DNA of 64,000 nt from Salminus brasiliensis (GCF_030463535.1 NC_132894.1:35972025-36036024), one strand, 5' to 3'; shown: positions 25,301-35,184, counted from the stretch's first letter. The notes: generated by a model from the letters alone, not told the origin. Numbers and translations are program-made.

Positions 25301-28300
25301 TATCTAATTATACAGTTCAAGATTATATAAAATATATGTAATAATTATATTATTATTAATATAAACTGTGTTTGAGAATTGACAGTATTGCAAAACCTAA
25401 TATTGCACTACTTCAATCTATTGAATCGCCCTGACCTCTTACTTTCTGATTAATTATCTAAATACTCAGAAGATTACACAGTACTTAGACTTATTTACAC
25501 AAATTTACACTGTATAGTGTGAATAAGAACGAATTCCTTATGAAATTACGTAGTTATGAAGACAACAGCAGTAGTAAAACAGTGTTGATGTTATATACAG
25601 TGTCGTGCAAAGAGTAGCACTATGATATATTTCTACATATCAACAGTAATGTACAACACATCTTATAACTAACTGACTGACTGACAGCTCTATCAACCGG
25701 GGGCAGATCCCACATGAACTCTGTGATTAAGATGCCAGGGCTTCATTTTCAGTCGCAAACAAACAAGCTCAGACATGCAAACTATCCCTGCAGCACTTAC
25801 TATCTGCTTCTCTGTGTATTTGTTGGAGCTGAGGAGGTTGACTGCCTCCATGTGGCCGAAGTCGATGTCGTGGCCCAGCAGGAAAATGAAGAGCAGCTTA
25901 CAGACGTACTTCTTCTTACTGTAGCCATCCAGAGCTTTATCTCCTGAAACACATCAGAGCAGAGAGCAGCGGATGTTAACACACAGCGTGATCGAGGTAA
26001 ACTGAGCTCAGCACACTTCGCTCACATTGTGCGGGATGTAGACTGGACTAACATCCTTTAATAGATCTCTGAGGGTCTGGAGCTCTGCTGCAGTTACTGA
26101 GTCAGTTGGAGGCTTCTCTGCACTCTGCTCTGAGCTCAGCACTCGGCCCTGACCCCGCTCTGTAACTTTACGTGGTCTGACAGACCCTCGGTGGACGCTG
26201 AGCTGCTCTCTGTGAGCTGTTCCTCCTAAACTCTTCCACTGTTCAATAATAACACCACTCACAGCTGATGGAGGAAGATCTAGGAGGGAAGGTCTAAATT
26301 TCACCAGCTGACTTGTTGTTGTTGGTGCAGCGGTGTCTCCTATTACATACAGAACCACGCTGGAGTTCAGTGAGCTCTTCAGAACCTCCCGTTCTTTCAC
26401 TGATGTGTGGAGGAAAGACAGACTGCATGACCAGAGGCTTGACTTTATACAGCTGTGCTGATGAGACTGAATCAGACACCTGGATTCAGTGATTAGGAGG
26501 TGTGTCCCAATGCTTTTGAAAGATTTGCTCATTTAATTACCTGCCTGTACGCAGATATCTGCTGTGGTAAATCAGCTGCCTTTTGAGTTGGTTTGTGTTA
26601 TTCCTGACAGTTACTGTATTTATAAAACGACATTAACTCACAAAAGAGTCTAAACGCTGTTTGTTTTACAAAAACTAAGTGGTGTAATAAAAGAAATCAA
26701 TCTATCTATTAATCAATCAATAAATCAATCAGTAGGACTAGACACCGAAGCGATGCTTTGTTATTAAGTCCAGTGTGAAAAGCAGCAAGTCAGTAAATAA
26801 TGAATGGATCTAAACTGAAGGGAAGTGAAGAGGAGAAAGGTAGGGCTGATGGAGATGAGTCAGCAGCAGCAGGCAGGAAGTAAATACCAGCACTTTCTTC
26901 CCATGGGGAGAAAACAAGCGGGCCAGCCATCACTGCATCTGACTCACACTGCCTGGAACAGTGTTTTACTGCGAAAAGCAAGTCAATCAGAAAACAATCA
27001 GCAGGAAAACCAGGGTCAGGAAAACTGACTGATTCTACGACTGGATGAATCTGAGCACATCTAATCCATCGCCTGAGTAATGCAGAGCAGCAGGACTGTC
27101 ACAGCGAACTGATTAAACCCAACCACTACTTCAGCCCATATTTACTAGGAGTGTAACAACACACAGTACTGCACTGTAAAATACACACAGGCATCAAGAA
27201 ACACTGTCAACCACCTGGTCCTGGTCCAAATACGCCTTTTAAAGATGAGGGAAAAACATTGATTATCTTAATCTACAGCGGATCCGGTCAAGATGTGGAT
27301 CTACATATTAGGCAGTGAGTGAACAGTCAGTTCTTAGGTGATGAAGGTGATGAAGCAGGAAAAATGGACAAGCTTAAGAATCTGAGACACTTTGACCAGA
27401 AGAACCAGACTGTGATGTTCTAGACGAGTTAGACTGAGTCAGAACATCTCCAGAACATCAGCAAGCAGGTCTTGTGGGGTGTTCCTTCCCAGTATATGCA
27501 GTGGTCAGTACCTACCTAAAGTGCTCCAAGGGAGGACAACTAGTGTACCCGCGACAGGGTCATGGGAGCCCAAGACTCCATTAATGCTCATGAAGGCCCC
27601 GCCCACCTCATAACTTACAGGATCTGCTGCTAATGTCTGAAGGTGTCCAGATACCACAGCACACCTCCAGAGGTCTTGTGGAGTTTATGCCTCAAATGGT
27701 CAGAAAATTAGTGTCTGAGGTTGTATGTAAAATATCTGAACAGAAACATAAGCTTTGACTTACCTTTAAACTTGGAGCGAATATTGGCCAACTCTTTGTT
27801 TATTCTTTTGATCTCCGCCTCCTTACTTTTACCTGTGAATACAGACAGAGCGCATTTACAACGTGCTTTAATATCAGGACTGACAAGCAGAGCTGGGCAA
27901 TACGATGATATTTTATAGTATCGTGATAAATTTTGTTATCGTGATAATAATAATAATCTTTTCTAATCATATGGAGGAGACTGTTAATGTTAATAAACAC
28001 TGATCAGCTGCAGGTTTCATTACTAACAGTGTAATTAGACTGAAGGGTTCATTAGATGAAGAGCAGCAGATGTTGAGTATAAACCACTGTATTCAGTACA
28101 GGAGAAGATCTGAGTAGTAGATTATAAGAATCTGTATAGACTTTTATAGAATCATGTATCGAGAAAATGTCTTTAAATATCGTGATTTTTAGTATTTGTA
28201 CCATATCACCCAGCCTTACTGGCAAGAGGTCATTTGCAGCCTGTAAAAGGCTTTATTTTCATCTGCTGGTTACGACAACACAGGATACAGCATGCCCAGC

Positions 28301-29973
28301 TAGCGTTGATGATTACTAACAGGTAGTACTGACACGTGTCTCAGCTAAAGGACGAGGGAGGCCCTAAATTAAACACAGAGAATAATGGCAATAAATAACT
28401 TCCTTGTTTCTCTCGTTTTGTGGTAAACTCTATTCAGAGACGTTCCTCAAATCAACCACCGCTGAGTTTGATCTAGGCTTGGATCATCACAGGCAGTCTG
28501 CAGATTCGCTGTGATCAGAGCTGGGCAATATGACGATATTTTATTGTATTGTGATAAATGTTGTTATGGTGATAATAATAATAATCTTCTCTAATCATAT
28601 GGAGGAGACTGTTAGTGCTAATAAACACTGATCAGCTGCAGGTTTCATTACTAACAGTGTAATTAGACTGAAGGGTTCATTAGATGAAGAGCAGCAGATG
28701 TTGAGTATAAATCACTGTATTCAGTACAGGAGAGGATCTGAATAGTAGCTTATAAGAGTCTTCTGTTACTGATGTTTCTAGTCTGTGATTGTGTATCACA
28801 AAAATAAAAATAATTTTTACCATATCGCCCAGCCCTATGCTAAATAAACCATTGTTGTTGAACATAATAAAATCATTATTATTATTATTATATATATTAT
28901 AACTATTCTTATTCTAAACATGGGAAAAAGGGATATACAAGACTAGCAACACATCTACAACACATCTCCAGCAACATTTCCTCAAAACTAGTGTTGCATT
29001 TTCAGGTGGACTACAGGCCTGGAGATGATAAACACACCATATATAAAAGATGCAGAACTTTGAACAGGATTCCTATAAGTATATAATAGAAATCTGAATG
29101 ATCGGTGTTGGTATAATTAATATAATTATGCCTGCTGTAGGATCCTCTGCACGAATCAGAGATTTCAATAAGGAATGTTGGAATTCTGTTTCATTCTGGT
29201 TAATAGGTTTAGTAATAATGATGTTATTATTATTATTATTATAATAATTATATTCAGCTGCCAGTTGCAGTTCAGTAACACAAACAAAATAACATAACTA
29301 ATATATATTATAACAGAGGTATTATAAAGCACTACAGGAGTAACCATGTCCTGATGCTGTCCATGTCCTCCAGCTTTCTTCAAGTCTGTTAGGCAGGAGT
29401 TTGGAGGTCTGGATCGAGGTTGGGTGGGTGGTTGGGTGGGTGGCAGGTTCTGGCCCCTCTGTGCTAGGGGTGGGAGCAGCTGTGTTACAGGGGCTGCTGT
29501 CTGACAGAAGTGCTGTTAAGTTATATGATTTATTACTGTGATAAATCATATAACTGTAAAATGACTGAGTCGAAGTAAATGTCGTGCATTCAGTCCAGTT
29601 CTGGTCCGGTTCGGTTCGGTCATCAGCTAAACTGAACGGGCTCCGCTGTCGGTCTGTAGCCACACCTATAGAGCCGCTACTGCACTCCCTCACACTGAAC
29701 CACAGCTTGGGCTGGTGTTTATGTGTTCATCTCGCTGTTATCCGTGTTATTAGTGAATATTATCCCTAATATCAGTTTAATAACTGCAGCTTTACAAGCT
29801 CACAGCAGGCTGCCTGGCTAGCTCTGGCTCAGTTCGCCCCTAGCCTAGCTTCATTAGCTGGAGCCACCTAGCGGGAATAACCACCGCCCTCAGTAAAACC
29901 ACTCACAGTTTCTAATGTCCGAGATGAAGACGGCCAGTCCGCGCATCCCGTCCCCTTTAGACACCGCCGGCAT
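6422..29973 (-). CDS. ap2a2: AP-2 clathrin adaptor complex subunit alpha (alpha-adaptin), complete, 22 coding exons
   Basis: This is the large alpha subunit of the AP-2 heterotetramer, which binds PtdIns(4,5)P2, cargo signals, clathrin and accessory proteins at the plasma membrane during endocytosis. Coding exons in minus-strand order are 29907-29973, 27764-27832, 25801-25943, 24365-24558, 23790-23919, 23517-23618, 21903-22011, 20967-21117, 19991-20159, 18958-19095, 16498-16680, 15584-15681, 14725-14956, 13746-13937, 10956-11134, 10243-10325, 10058-10147, 9015-9138, 7846-7962, 7019-7088, 6767-6901 and 6422-6499. The phases agree throughout and sum to 2853 nt (950 residues plus stop), close to the usual ~940. 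The ATG at 29973 follows an in-frame-compatible context (CCACCGAAATG) and opens with the family start [13 protein letters not shown]; the end is LCDLLSDQF-stop. Introns are GT-AG except intron 17 (AT-AC). The donor of exon 8 (GTTTGC) is weak. The alpha-2 rather than alpha-1 assignment rests mainly on the mucin neighbour, so the family is near certain and the paralogue less so. Reading 5.3-6.4 kb I saw no minus-strand AATAAA. Confidence 0.95.
7480..7720 (-). mobile_element. MITE family A, diverged copy (ap2a2 intron 19)
   Basis: Carries a diverged form of the family-A core (GGCTAGAGGGTATAAA, reverse of the CCTCTAGCC block seen at 31020-31340). Ends not identified. Confidence 0.55.
8010..8162. 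repeat. CTGG/CTGT/CTAT tetranucleotide-rich tract
   Basis: Composite simple repeat drifting from TCTGGCTG units to AACTATTTGGCTGGCTGATT 23-bp units and finally TATC tetranucleotides, in ap2a2 intron 18. Confidence 0.85.
9139..10057 (-). other. ap2a2: Putative U12-type AT-AC intron (ap2a2 intron 17)
   Basis: On the minus strand the exon ends TCTC and the intron opens ATATCCTTC (ATATCCTT at 10057-10050), the consensus 5' site of AT-AC introns removed by the minor spliceosome. Near the 3' end is TCCTTAAT (9157-9150), matching the U12 branch-point consensus, followed about 11 nt later by AC (9140-9139). Splicing there gives TCT-C|AG-CTG, reading [11 protein letters not shown], aligned in length and content with other alpha-adaptins. 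No GT-AG choice preserves both frame and length: the nearest GT (10063) shifts the frame. A Tc1-like MITE (9206-9911) fills most of the intron, close to the branch site. Confidence 0.82.
9206..9911. mobile_element. Non-autonomous Tc1-like element inside the AT-AC intron
   Basis: Terminal inverted repeats GGTCAAAAGTTTTAGAACAC (from 9214) and its reverse complement (ending ~9902) bound ~700 bp. The interior on the minus strand has only traces of a transposase-like frame ([12 protein letters not shown]). It sits 50 bp beyond the U12 branch-point motif. Confidence 0.75.
11190..11575 (+). mobile_element. Tc1-like element fragment with transposase N-terminus (ap2a2 intron 14)
   Basis: Begins with a TIR-like ACACTATAAGGACAAAAGTA. 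Broken frames give [17 protein letters not shown] and, after shifts, a [19 protein letters not shown] stretch, corresponding to the paired-type HTH DNA-binding region of Tc1 transposases. The catalytic region is absent. A close copy lies at 26005-26535 in reverse. Confidence 0.75.
12000..12200 (-). mobile_element. MITE family A copy (ap2a2 intron 14)
   Basis: Minus-strand match to the family-A core: AGGCGTGGGCTAGAGGGGTA, then TATAAAGCCCCCCAGCATTG. It abuts a family-B MITE immediately downstream. Confidence 0.75.
12246..12568 (-). mobile_element. MITE family B, full-length copy (ap2a2 intron 14)
   Basis: Bounded by AGGGCTGGCCGATATGGTAA and its imperfect inverse ATATTGCCCAGCTCT. The interior matches 13219-13530, 27891-28217 and 28519-28835, including the block ACACTGATCAGCTGCAGGTT. 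About 320 bp, no coding content. Confidence 0.8.
13219..13530 (+). mobile_element. MITE family B copy (ap2a2 intron 14)
   Basis: Starts AAGCTGGGCAATATGATG and shares the ACTGATCAGCTGCAGGTT core. The right terminus decays after GATAAATATCGTG. It forms an inverted pair with the copy at 12246-12568, 650 bp away. Confidence 0.8.
14456..14580 (-). mobile_element. SINE fragment (ap2a2 intron 13)
   Basis: Reverse-strand tRNA-like region with GGGTACTGAACCCACAATCT (B-box like) next to a body resembling the 40405-40695 SINE. Diverged. Confidence 0.5.
16274..16320. repeat. AT microsatellite (ap2a2 intron 11)
   Basis: About 23 uninterrupted AT units. Confidence 0.95.
17545..17690 (-). mobile_element. 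SINE fragment (ap2a2 intron 10)
   Basis: Reverse-strand copy of the SINE body: ACCCATCTGTGCACACACAC, then GTGGTGGGCAGCCATTGG and GGGGAGCAGAGAGAGGGTGA. The tRNA head is absent. Confidence 0.7.
18033..18485 (-). mobile_element. MITE family A, full-length copy with terminal inverted repeats (ap2a2 intron 10)
   Basis: Ends ACAATATGTCCAAATGTTTG and (reverse) ACAATATGGACACAAGTATT are inverted repeats of ~28 bp that both finish GGACACC or GGGACACC inward. The interior carries the TATAAAGCCCCC block. This copy defines the family boundaries; termini of this type are common in Tc1-like elements. Confidence 0.8.
18512..18685 (-). mobile_element. MITE family A, partial copy directly after the full one
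   Basis: Repeats the interior (GTATAAAGCCCCCCGAGCAT) 30 bp beyond the end of the full copy and lacks the right terminus. Confidence 0.7.
19270..19800. other. Possible old dispersed element in ap2a2 intron 9
   Basis: The GGGCCCATATCATACAGAAA start resembles ends of abundant teleost non-autonomous elements, but I could not find a matching inverted end. No coding potential. Confidence 0.3.
20203..20940. other. ap2a2 intron 8, no feature seen
   Basis: AT-rich intron sequence without repeats, hairpins or open frames that I could support. Confidence 0.5.
22012..23516. other. ap2a2 intron 6, no gene
   Basis: Mostly unique AT-rich intron DNA. 22390-22600 is more GC-rich and resembles dispersed repeat sequence (CACTGCAGCTCTCTTGAGTC), but a second copy was not found in the window. 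Confidence 0.4.
23955..24125. repeat. Degenerate CAACCACC/AGCAACA repeat (ap2a2 intron 4)
   Basis: Loose alternation of GCAACACCCTAGCAACCACC-like phrases, with a short CAAC run near 24089. Confidence 0.6.
26005..26535 (-). mobile_element. Tc1-like element fragment (ap2a2 intron 2)
   Basis: Reverse-strand relative of 11190-11575. The frame extends further here, through [20 protein letters not shown], the GRPRK linker of Tc1 transposases. Frame-broken and lacking the catalytic domain. Confidence 0.75.
27290..27720 (+). mobile_element. Tc1-like transposase remnant (ap2a2 intron 2)
   Basis: ATGGACAAGCTTAAGAATCT followed by GACACTTTGACCAGAAGAAC is the start of a Tc1-like transposase frame, and GTCTTGTGGGGTGTTCCTTC belongs to its HTH region. 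It stops before any catalytic motif. An inverted copy lies at 35185-35410. It ends ~40 bp before exon 2. Confidence 0.7.
27891..28217 (+). mobile_element. MITE family B copy (ap2a2 intron 1)
   Basis: AGAGCTGGGCAATACGATG to ATATCACCCAGCCTTAC, with the shared ACACTGATCAGCTGCAGG core. First of two direct copies 628 bp apart. Confidence 0.8.
28519..28835 (+). mobile_element. MITE family B, best-preserved copy (ap2a2 intron 1)
   Basis: AGCTGGGCAATATGACGATA at the left and CCATATCGCCCAGCCCT at the right form clear terminal inverted repeats. Confidence 0.82.
29519..29555. other. Perfect 15-bp hairpin near the ap2a2 promoter (intron 1)
   Basis: AGTTATATGATTTAT (29519-29533), loop TACTGTG, then the exact inverse ATAAATCATATAACT (29541-29555). 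Confidence 0.7.
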
Positions 29974-30100
29974 TTCGGTGGAAATGTTAAAAAACCCCTG
30001 TAAAACCGAAGCGAAGCGGCTAATAGCCTAGCGTTAGCGACGCTCTTCTTCCGTTACAGCTCCGGCAGGCAAAACATAGCGGAGCGACACTGCCCCCCAC
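29974..30100 (-). promoter_or_regulatory. ap2a2: ap2a2 5' UTR and CpG-rich core promoter
   Basis: The ~500 bases around the start codon (about 29570-30090) are much richer in CpG than the surroundings, as expected for a housekeeping promoter. Just upstream, CTTCCG at 30048-30053 reads CGGAAG on the coding strand, an ETS/GABP-type core common in TATA-less housekeeping promoters. I see no TATA box. The transcription start is not determined. An AC microsatellite begins about 150 bp upstream. Confidence 0.5.
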
Positions 30101-30115
30101 AGGCCGCTCACAGAA

Positions 30116-30122
<7 letters not shown>

Positions 30123-30163
<41 letters not shown>
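30123..30163. repeat. AC microsatellite upstream of ap2a2
   Basis: About 20 AC units, then ATACAT variants. Confidence 0.95.
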
Positions 30164-30169
<6 letters not shown>

Positions 30170-30252
30170 TATACATACACATACAACACTCCCTCCCAAC
30201 TACTCCACTTCCTTCCTCACTGCTGTTCAGCATAAACATACATAAACTAAAC

Positions 30253-30640
30253 TACATGGCCAAAAGTGTTCAGACACCCCATCTGTGTAGAAATTCAGCT
30301 GCACACAGATTTTCCAACAAATCTCACTTTGTTAAGACTGCGTCTGGCTCTGAAAGTCAGTGCCGGGAGCCATGTGCTCGGGGCATCTGGTGTTTCCCCT
30401 ACTCTAACACACCTAAACCAGCACAGGCAGATAATGTGCATAGTGTGAGGTCCCCTTTAGGTCCCTGGTCTAAGAACACACATAATTCCAAGCATGGACT
30501 AGATAGGACATGTATGACTAGAGGGGTATAAAGACCGCCAGCTGGAGTGACAGAACAGGTCAGTGCCACACAAGTACCTGACCTCTCTCACAGCAATGTT
30601 CCAGCAGCTAGTGTAAAAACCTTTCTAGAAGAGTAGAGGT
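30253..30640 (-). mobile_element. MITE family A, diverged copy
   Basis: Starts GGCCAAAAGTGTTCAGACAC (family-A terminus) and contains ACTAGAGGGGTATAAAGACC. A chance 91-codon frame (30256-30531) lies inside it. Confidence 0.65.
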
Positions 30641-31019
30641 ATATTGCACATATTCATTATTCAAAGCCAAACAGCACAGCCAGGCTTCTTCTCACATGTA
30701 TACTGGTGTTATTGTTACAGTTATTATTCTCACAACCTGAGGCCCAGACACACGCCAACAAAGAGGCTGGAGGACATTTAAGCCTGAGGCTTGTAACTCA
30801 AAGGAGCAGCAGGAGTGGTTGATCTGGAGGGGGCTGTCTCTGCCAAGGCTGCTACAGGTCTCTGTGGGTGTGATTTTTTTGGATGCCAGAAGGCCTGCAC
30901 CCTCCCCAAGGGGGCAGTGTTTACACAGCCGGAGTTCAAGAACATAAATCATAATTTCATTACAACAACAAAATTATTATTAATAATATTATTATAACCA
31001 ACAACACAAAGAAAAAGGC

Positions 31020-31340
31020 TTTCTAGATTTTGGAGGTGCATTGCTGTAAGGATTTGATTGCATTCAGCAACAAGAGCATTAGTGAGGTCAGGTTGTTGGT
31101 TGATCACCACCCCATCTCATCATCCCCAACTCCCCAACTCATCCCATCCAATAGTACTGGATGGAGCTCCTCCACCATCATCAATCCAGAGAACACAGTT
31201 CCTCCACTGCTCCACAGCTCCTCAATGCTGGGGGGCTTTATACCCCTCTAGCCCACGCCTGGCATTAGGCAGCATGGAGCCAATAGAGTCATTTTCAAGT
31301 CCAAATTCTATTGGCAGAACTTCTCTACAGGTGTATATGT
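31020..31340 (+). mobile_element. MITE family A copy
   Basis: Contains the complete interior: CCAGAGAACACAGTTCCTCC, CTCCACAGCTCCTCAATGCT and CCTCTAGCCCACGCCTGGCA. Confidence 0.78.
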
Positions 31341-31524
31341 ATCATTTTTATTACTATTTAATAAATATATCATATTAAAGTGTCAACAGTGTAAGATGAG
31401 TGTCTGTATGAAAGGTCATATATGAATAAAAATTTGCCCAATTTTTTCAGGAAAAGCAGAGAAGCAGCCTTACACCTAAGCTAACACTGCACACTTATTT
31501 ACATGGTTTCTGACAAAATAAGCT

Positions 31525-31615
31525 TTATTTTCCTTTATTTTCCTTTAATTCCTTTATTTTCCTTTATTTTCCTTTAATTCCTTTATTTTCCTTTTTTGTC
31601 TTTATTTTCCTGGCA
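31525..31615. repeat. Pyrimidine-rich minisatellite (CCTTTATTTT units)
   Basis: About eight degenerate 10-11-bp units of TTTATTTTCC or TTTAATTCC. Confidence 0.8.
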
Positions 31616-32034
31616 CTTTTTGTGTTTACCCAGGTCTGCTAACTTAGCCAAAGTCTTTGCAGTATGCTGCAGCCATTTGGCCCGGTCTCCGTCCATTACC
31701 ATATCTGAGTCAGTGCCGCTCCCTCGGCCTTCACCACTCCCGTTTACCAAACAGCTAGCAGCCCTCGGGACAATGAGCAGTGCAAGGCTGCTATCAGCAT
31801 CTCCTGATAGGCTCTGAGAAGGTGTTGGTCCAGTATCTGCGGATGTTCAGGGAGAAGCGTTCCTGGTAATCCAGCTAATCAGCTAATCGGTTAATTGGCC
31901 AGTTTAAGCTCCGCCCACAAATTCATAATTTCATTGTCCAAAATGTTGTGTAAATGTAATAGCCATTAGTCCAACCTCACAACATATGATGGTAAAATAG
32001 TGAATAGAGAATCTGAACTAATGCAGTTCTCTTT

Positions 32035-32400
32035 AGGGACTACTTTCTGTAGCTGCACTACACCCTGCAGCATGTATCCCTCCACCATTTTAATGATCTG
32101 GTTTTAAAAGCAGGTTCTAGAGCCGAACTCTTCTCAGAACTCTGGTAGAACCGTGTCTCAGGCATCAGGCAGCGTCTTCATCACCATTAGGTGAAGAACT
32201 TTCTGTGAGGAGCTTTTATTAGAGCTTCAGACGTCTGCTTCCCTTCACCTCCACTGTAGAACCACAGCTCTGACTGGGGGAGCTTATCCAGAACCTCCAC
32301 TGTAGAACCACAGCTCTGACTGGGGGAGCTTATCTAGAACCTCCACTGTAAAACAGCTCTGGGGTGGTTATCTAGAACCAAGCGTTTCACACCAACCCCC
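32035..32400 (-). repeat. Dispersed repeat R1, copy 2 (inverted, with internal duplication)
   Basis: Reverse complement of 4930-5260. It additionally triplicates a ~50-bp piece (CCTCCACTGTAGAACCACAG at 32250 and 32297, degraded at 32340). Confidence 0.82.
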
Positions 32401-33029
32401 CCAAACCCCCACTCTGGATGAGATTATTCACAAATTAACCACACAATCACGCAGAGGTCTTCAGTAGTAAGGGTGAGACCGGCTCATTCCTGTAGCAGTC
32501 AGTCTGTATATGGACGTTGGCCATGTACCACAACACTGCACGTACACTCAAAAAAAGTGTAAACCGGCCTGCTATCACAGTGTATGGCCTCAGAGCAGAT
32601 CATCTGCAGTGTAGTGCTTAATGACAGGCCGATTATTAATCATATGATTTTTATCCAGGATTGCACCTAATGCAGTGTAGAAAGAGTGTTTGCTCCGGTC
32701 TGTTGTAGCCAGGTGAGTTGCTGCTTTGCCTCAGTGACGGGTCATTAGTAATGTGATTATTACAAGCTGGCGAAGGGCAGAACTGACTGACCGACAAGTC
32801 CACTTTCCCTCCTTAGCCCAAAAATACTGTTAATCAGTCGAGACTGTAAACATGAACAGAGCCGAACTTATAAAACATATATTGTTATAGATGATTGTGT
32901 ATAGTTACAGCTTCCTAATGTATATGTTAGATTAAAAAAATAATTATATGTAATTTTACAAATATAATTTGGATTATTTCATGTTTTGTAAAGAAATCAG
33001 TGCTGTCATGTGATCAAAACACAAACACA

Positions 33030-33115
33030 TCAGTATCTTCTATGAATTATTCAGTATCCAGTATGAATTATGCTACCAACTATGATGTATTCAGTATTTA
33101 CTATGAATCCTTCAG
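33030..33115. repeat. TATGAATTATTCAGTA short repeat
   Basis: About four degenerate copies of TATGAATTATTCAGTATC, the reverse complement of the unit in mucin intron 2 (45100-45425). Confidence 0.75.
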
Positions 33116-33124
33116 TAAAGATTC

Positions 33125-33360
33125 AAGAATTCAAGGATTCAGGGAGACTTTATTGTCATTCGCATGTGGTACATGGGGTGGAACGAACTTGAAATCTTAA
33201 GGTCCCAGTTACACCCAAAAAGCAATTATTGAATAATAAAATAATAATAATAAAAAATAATAAAAAGGGAAGACATAAATAGGAAAAGTGGGAACGCAGT
33301 TAAAGCCGTTAAAAAAGTAGCAGCAACCTGATCACAATATGAGTGTAGCAGCATGAATGA
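33125..33360 (-). mobile_element. L2-type LINE 3' end
   Basis: Reading on the minus strand it ends AATGACAATAAAGTCTCCCT then TGAATCCTTGAAT repeats, the usual 3' tail of teleost L2-clade LINEs. Near-copy at 40018-40260. Confidence 0.7.
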
Positions 33361-33397
33361 ATTAGGGTCCACTAACTACTACAAATTATTTAATTTA

Positions 33398-33664
33398 CAG
33401 GACCTCGTACAGGACCTCGTACAGGACCTCATACAGGACCTCATACAGGACCTCGCACAGGAGGACCTCATAAAGGACCTCATACAGGACCTCGCACAGG
33501 AGGACCTCATACAGGACCTCGTACAGGACCTCATACAGGACCTCGCACAGAAGGAACCTCATACAGGACCTCATACAGGACCTCGTACAGGTCCTCGTAC
33601 AGGTCCTCATACAGGACCTTGTACAGGACCTCATACAGGACCTCGTACAGGACCTCATACAGGC
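33398..33664. repeat. 12-bp minisatellite ACAGGACCTCRT
   Basis: About 22 units, with 15-bp variants (ACAGGAGGACCTCAT) early and T-substituted units late. The 12-bp period leaves long stop-free frames on both strands, which are not genes. Confidence 0.95.
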
Positions 33665-34321
33665 CTTTGGGGGGTTTAATGTTTTTTTTGTCAAATTTCA
33701 GTCTTTTCAGTATTTTTCTATATTTGGTAACTTTGTTACAAAACTCTCACCATTACAGGTGGCCAAGAAATACTTCCTTCATATCGTTATGATTTGTGTT
33801 TTAATTATTTAATTTAGGGTAATGAGAAGCTCAGAGCTTCACACACAATTGAGCATTTCACCAAAACAAACAAATAAACAAATAAAAGTCAATAAAAGGC
33901 ACAGTGATATCAGCCAACTCTCACTGCAGAATTCCTGCAGGATTGTTCAGCAGTGGCTAATGATTTACTAGAATTAGCCTGAAAGGTTAATTGTGTAGAC
34001 CTGTGGGATATAAATAGGTTCTAGCTCATTATTTTCACATGTTTTATGAACAAGGAGTGTCTTTTGATAAGTGACGTAAACACACAGCCGGATGGTTGCA
34101 CACACCTGGCAGGTGGGCAGATGAAGGAGCAGTTCCTGGTAGAAATGCTGGGGTTATTAATTTTAATTACGTATATAAATAAAGTATTTATTAATCTGCT
34201 TCACTGTATTATGTTTGAACTATAGCAGCTGCAGATAATATATTAAATATTGCGTAGGAAAATATGTGTTTTAAAAACTTTTTAAATTTAAATACTAAAT
34301 TCACAATCACTTAATACACTG

Positions 34322-35170
34322 CACCTACACTATTTGGTCAAAAGTATTGGGACACCTGCTCATTTATTGTTTCTTCTGAAATCAAGCAGGATGAGGAAGC
34401 GGGCTGGCAAGATTACATCTGACCCCTCACATCCTGGACACCTCCTCTTCCAGACACTCCCCTCGGGTAGAAGACTGTGGTCCATCAAAACCAGCACAAC
34501 ACGTCATGCTAACAGCTTCTTCCCCAGAGCTGTAGCGCTCCTCAATCACAGTGGTCACCTCCCACTGTAAACCTCTAAACTTACAACTGAACTGTACCAA
34601 ACCGGACTGAACAGCTATTTGCACTCTGCCTATTTTGCACTATGACTATTTGCACACCTGTACAGATGTTCTTTTCTTTTCTGTAAATATATTTTTCAGC
34701 TCTTTATTACCTTTAGTACTTTTTACTTTTTTAATTTATCCCCTACCCTATTTATTGTTCAGTGTCTTTTTCCTTTAGTTTAATCTGTGTTCTGTGTTTT
34801 TTTGTTACTTGTCATACGTGTTGCTCTCACCAAGACAAATTCCTTGTATGGGTAACATACTTGGTGAAATAAAGAGATTCTGATTCTGAAGGCTATATGG
34901 TTGGAGTAACTGTCTCTACTGTCCAGAGAAGAAGACTTTCTACTAGATTTTGGAGGAGCACTGCTGTGATGATTTGATACCTCATGCCATCCAAAAGTAC
35001 TGGATGGAGCTCCTCCACCATCATTCCAGAGAATACAGTTCCTCCACTGCTCCACAGCTCCTCAATGCTGGGGGGCTTTATACCCCTCTAGCCCACGCCT
35101 GGCATTAGGCAGCATGGAGCCAATAGGGTCATCAGTGTTTAATTGCTCCAGAGAGTCCAGAATTGTCCTT
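34322..35170 (+). mobile_element. MITE family A copy split by an L2 LINE insertion
   Basis: The left end (CACTATTTGGTCAAAAGTAT to TTCTTCTGAAATCAAG, 34322-34388) and the remainder (about 34890-35170, AGGCTATATGGTTGGAGTAA onward) are family-A sequence interrupted by ~500 bp of LINE. Confidence 0.75.
34389..34888 (+). mobile_element. L2-type LINE 3' fragment nested in MITE A
   Basis: Encodes the C-terminal end of a LINE ORF2 (HLLFQTLPSGRRLWSIKTST, then NSFFPRAVALLNH), a 3' UTR with ACCAAGACAAATTCCTTGTA, and a TTCTGATTCTGA tail. 5'-truncated. Confidence 0.8.
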
Positions 35171-35184
35171 TTGTGGAGCAATTT

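Larger units (their letters stand above)
14725..29973 (-). other. ap2a2: ap2a2 exons 1-13: N-terminal trunk (alpha-solenoid) domain
   Basis: Exons 1-13 encode residues 1-595, the adaptin trunk built from helical HEAT/ARM-like hairpins that packs with beta2, mu2 and sigma2. Family-diagnostic stretches are visible: [20 protein letters not shown] in exon 2; the Lys triplet in [11 protein letters not shown] in exon 3, which in mammalian alpha lies in the PtdIns(4,5)P2 site; [18 protein letters not shown] in exon 4; [17 protein letters not shown] in exon 7; and [20 protein letters not shown] across the exon 8/9 junction. Exon 9 (19991-20159) and exon 11 (16498-16680) are almost textbook. Introns here hold most of the gene's repeats; intron 1 (27833-29906) and intron 14 (11135-13745) are the most heavily invaded. 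Confidence 0.95.

Noticed and set aside
26008-26532. 174-codon open frame as a host gene
   Set aside because: It reads partly out of phase through a Tc1 transposase N-terminus; two frame-broken copies exist in the window.
31030-31378. Frames containing [20 protein letters not shown]
   Set aside because: Interior of MITE family A; similar frames recur in other copies, e.g. 12090-12389 and 18168-18575.
33353-33694. Repetitive 99-108-codon frames on both strands
   Set aside because: Artefact of a 12-bp minisatellite whose period is divisible by three.
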